NCBI GenBank assembly: GCA_050011095.1
Contig: JBEKJU010000251.1
Span: 1-5,643 of the forward strand
DNA length: 5,643 nucleotides
Direction of reading: 5' to 3'
DNA from: JBEKJU01 sp050011095
Lineage (GTDB): Bacteria; Desulfobacterota; Syntrophorhabdia; Syntrophorhabdales; WCHB1-27
In this document: positions 4,724 through 5,643 of the stretch, in pieces
Layout of the letters: every line of letters starts with the position of its first letter
How positions within the stretch are numbered: position 1 is the stretch's first letter
The notes under the pieces: generated by a model
Database searches by the model: none
Told to the model about the DNA's origin: nothing
The model's input: only the letters and a program-made list of their open reading frames with translations
Made by a program: the position numbers and the translations under genes

Positions 4724-4901
4724 CCGCTTCGCTCCGCCCGCAATTATTGGGACACCCACTTCGCGCGACCCACTGTGTGGGTACCCCGCGGTCGCCCCCT
4801 CTGCGGGCAAAGCCACGACCCGCAAGCGGGTGCCCCGAGACTTCCTGCTCAAAGACTCGCTCCGCTCGTTGTCTTGGATACCCTGCTGCTTGCAGCAGGG
4901 T
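4689..4901. repeat. cluster of palindromic elements, REP/BIME-like
   Basis: About 210 bp between the divergent genes contain at least four hairpins. They are: an outer hairpin at 4692-4713; ACCCAC-TGT-GTGGGT (4768-4782); ACCCGC-AA-GCGGGT (4818-4831); and an outer hairpin at 4880-4901. The two outer ones share the framework GGAT-n-CCCTGC-n-GCTTGC-n-GCAGGG, and the two inner ones share the frame CGACCC...GGGTRCCCCG. Related CTCGCTCCGC-type strings occur at 4727-4737 and 4856-4865. Open frames through the region show no protein-like features. Such mosaics are typical of intergenic palindromic repeats that recur in a genome, but copies elsewhere could not be checked. Confidence 0.65.
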
Positions 4902-4928
4902 CATTTATTGGCCCCGTCACAGGCCGCC

Positions 4929-4957
4929 TTGATTACGACCGGGCAAACTGTTACAAT
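4929..4957 (+). promoter_or_regulatory. candidate promoter of the Nudix gene, overlapping its start
   Basis: TTGATT (4929-4934, 4/6) and TACAAT (4952-4957, 5/6) are 17 bases apart. Transcription would begin near 4964-4965, that is at the second possible ATG. If this promoter is used, the mRNA would be nearly leaderless. An upstream promoter within or beyond the repeat cluster cannot be excluded. Confidence 0.42.
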
Positions 4958-5525
4958 GAGAGGAATGATTCCACTGCTGAAGCGGAAACTCTCCGCCTAC
5001 AGGCCCTCCGAACTGCAATCGGACCCCACCATAAGGGCATCCGTCCTCATACCGATTGTCGTCAACGGCGCGGATATCGATATCCTCCTCACGAAAAGGA
5101 CGACCACCGTAAAGTACCATAAGGGGGAGATATCGTTTCCCGGCGGCATGTACGAGGAGGACGACGGCGAAACAATGCGGACGGCGATACGGGAGTGCGG
5201 CGAGGAGATAGGCGTCAGACCGGACGACATCGAGGTCATGGGCCGGCTCGACGACTTGAAGACGGTGACCGGGTTCGTAATCACCCCTTATGTCGGTTTC
5301 ATACCCTACCCCTACGACTTCGCCCTCAACCCGGATGAGGTGCGCTACCTCGTCTGCCTGCCTTTCTCTTACCTCATGACCTATGAGCCGAAGATGGAAA
5401 GGGCGGAACACGAGGGGAAGGTCCTCCACGTGCCCGCGATCTATTACGGGGGCGAACGGATATGGGGCGCCACATGCAGGCTCCTCCTACAGCTCAGACA
5501 TATCCTGGAAGATGAGACAATTTAG
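4956..5525 (+). CDS. Nudix hydrolase, CoA pyrophosphatase (NudL-like)
   Basis: The 189-residue protein has the UPF0035/NudL signature that precedes and overlaps the Nudix box: LLTKR (44-48), then H55-K-G and FPGG (61-64), then RECGEEIGV (79-87). R79-E80-x-x-E83-E84 is the metal-binding core. As in E. coli NudL, the more upstream Nudix glutamate is not at its usual spacing. Such enzymes cleave coenzyme A or acyl-CoA to 3',5'-ADP and (acyl)phosphopantetheine; activity here is inferred from the family. The start is uncertain: neither ATG 4956 nor ATG 4965 (three codons shorter) has a well-spaced ribosome binding site, since GAGAGG abuts the second one. The frame is open further upstream to 4686, but that part crosses the palindrome cluster and is not protein-like. 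It is followed after 17 bp by another gene, probably in the same operon. Confidence 0.9.
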   Translation: MRGMIPLLKRKLSAYRPSELQSDPTIRASVLIPIVVNGADIDILLTKRTTTVKYHKGEISFPGGMYEEDDGETMRTAIRECGEEIGVRPDDIEVMGRLDDLKTVTGFVITPYVGFIPYPYDFALNPDEVRYLVCLPFSYLMTYEPKMERAEHEGKVLHVPAIYYGGERIWGATCRLLLQLRHILEDETI

Positions 5526-5542
5526 GGCTCGGAAGGAAATAA

Positions 5543-5643
5543 ATGAGTCAGATGGCGAAGGATTTTTGGCCGATCGGCGAGGCGCGGAAAGGCCAAATGT
5601 ACTGGATGTACATGACCTTTTCGCAACGAAGCGGGCGGACAAA
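5543..5643 (+). CDS. unrecognised protein, N-terminal 33 residues (runs off right edge)
   Basis: An ATG at 5543 lies five bases after AAGGA (5533-5537, within GGAAGGAAAT) and opens a frame that stays open to the end of the window. The peptide begins MSQMAKDFWPIGEARKG and continues with the aromatic, Met-rich QMYWMYMTFSQRSGRT. There is no signal peptide or known motif in the visible part. The 17-bp gap to the Nudix gene and the good ribosome binding site suggest a second gene of the same operon. Function cannot be stated. Confidence 0.65.
   Translation, partial: MSQMAKDFWPIGEARKGQMYWMYMTFSQRSGRT

Noticed and set aside
4689..4901. CRISPR array
   Set aside because: The repeats are palindromes of different lengths and sequences with irregular spacing, not identical repeats with unique spacers.
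4686..4955. N-terminal extension of the Nudix protein by 90 residues in the open frame
   Set aside because: The stretch crosses the palindrome cluster, reads as low-quality protein, and is absent from NudL-type enzymes, which start just before the L-L-T-K-R block.
4349..5122. 257-codon plus-strand open frame
   Set aside because: It runs antisense through rlmN, through the repeat cluster and out of frame into the Nudix gene; it is a shadow frame in GC-rich DNA.

Overview
The window reads as a high-GC bacterial chromosome segment, most likely from a deltaproteobacterial (Desulfobacterota-like) anaerobe. That placement is an inference. It rests on the long N-terminal form of HflX, a GEMM-type cyclic dinucleotide riboswitch and GC-rich third codon positions. 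No ribosomal RNA, transposase or CRISPR array is present, and taxonomy was not tested by any search.

Left part (1-1397) is gene-poor. A DUF89-family gene starts at 149 and runs off the left edge on the minus strand. Next comes about 550 bp with inverted repeats, two intrinsic-terminator candidates facing opposite ways (539-590 minus, 600-642 plus) and one doubtful small ORF. At 703-1079 on the minus strand is the most interesting unit: a sigma70-like promoter, a GEMM-I (cyclic di-GMP class I) riboswitch, a leader hairpin abutting the ribosome binding site, and a 39-residue single-pass membrane protein. Its reading frame continues in register for 32 more codons past an amber (TAG) codon. Between this unit and hflX is a short remnant of a mug (mismatch-specific DNA glycosylase) gene, which overlaps the likely hflX promoter.

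Middle part (1398-4609) is ordinary housekeeping sequence with a ribosome theme. hflX (plus) encodes a ribosome-associated GTPase; its best-supported start is an ATA codon behind a perfect AGGAGG. It converges, six bases apart, on a two-gene minus operon: rlmN (23S rRNA A2503 / tRNA A37 methyltransferase) followed by a hotdog-fold thioesterase overlapping by ATGA.

Right part (4610-5643): rlmN diverges from a Nudix CoA-pyrophosphatase-like gene. The 346-bp gap between them holds a dense cluster of palindromes (4689-4901). Its two outer hairpins have the same 10-bp stem architecture but differ by two compensated base-pair swaps. The Nudix gene is followed 17 bp later by the start of an unrecognised gene that leaves the window.
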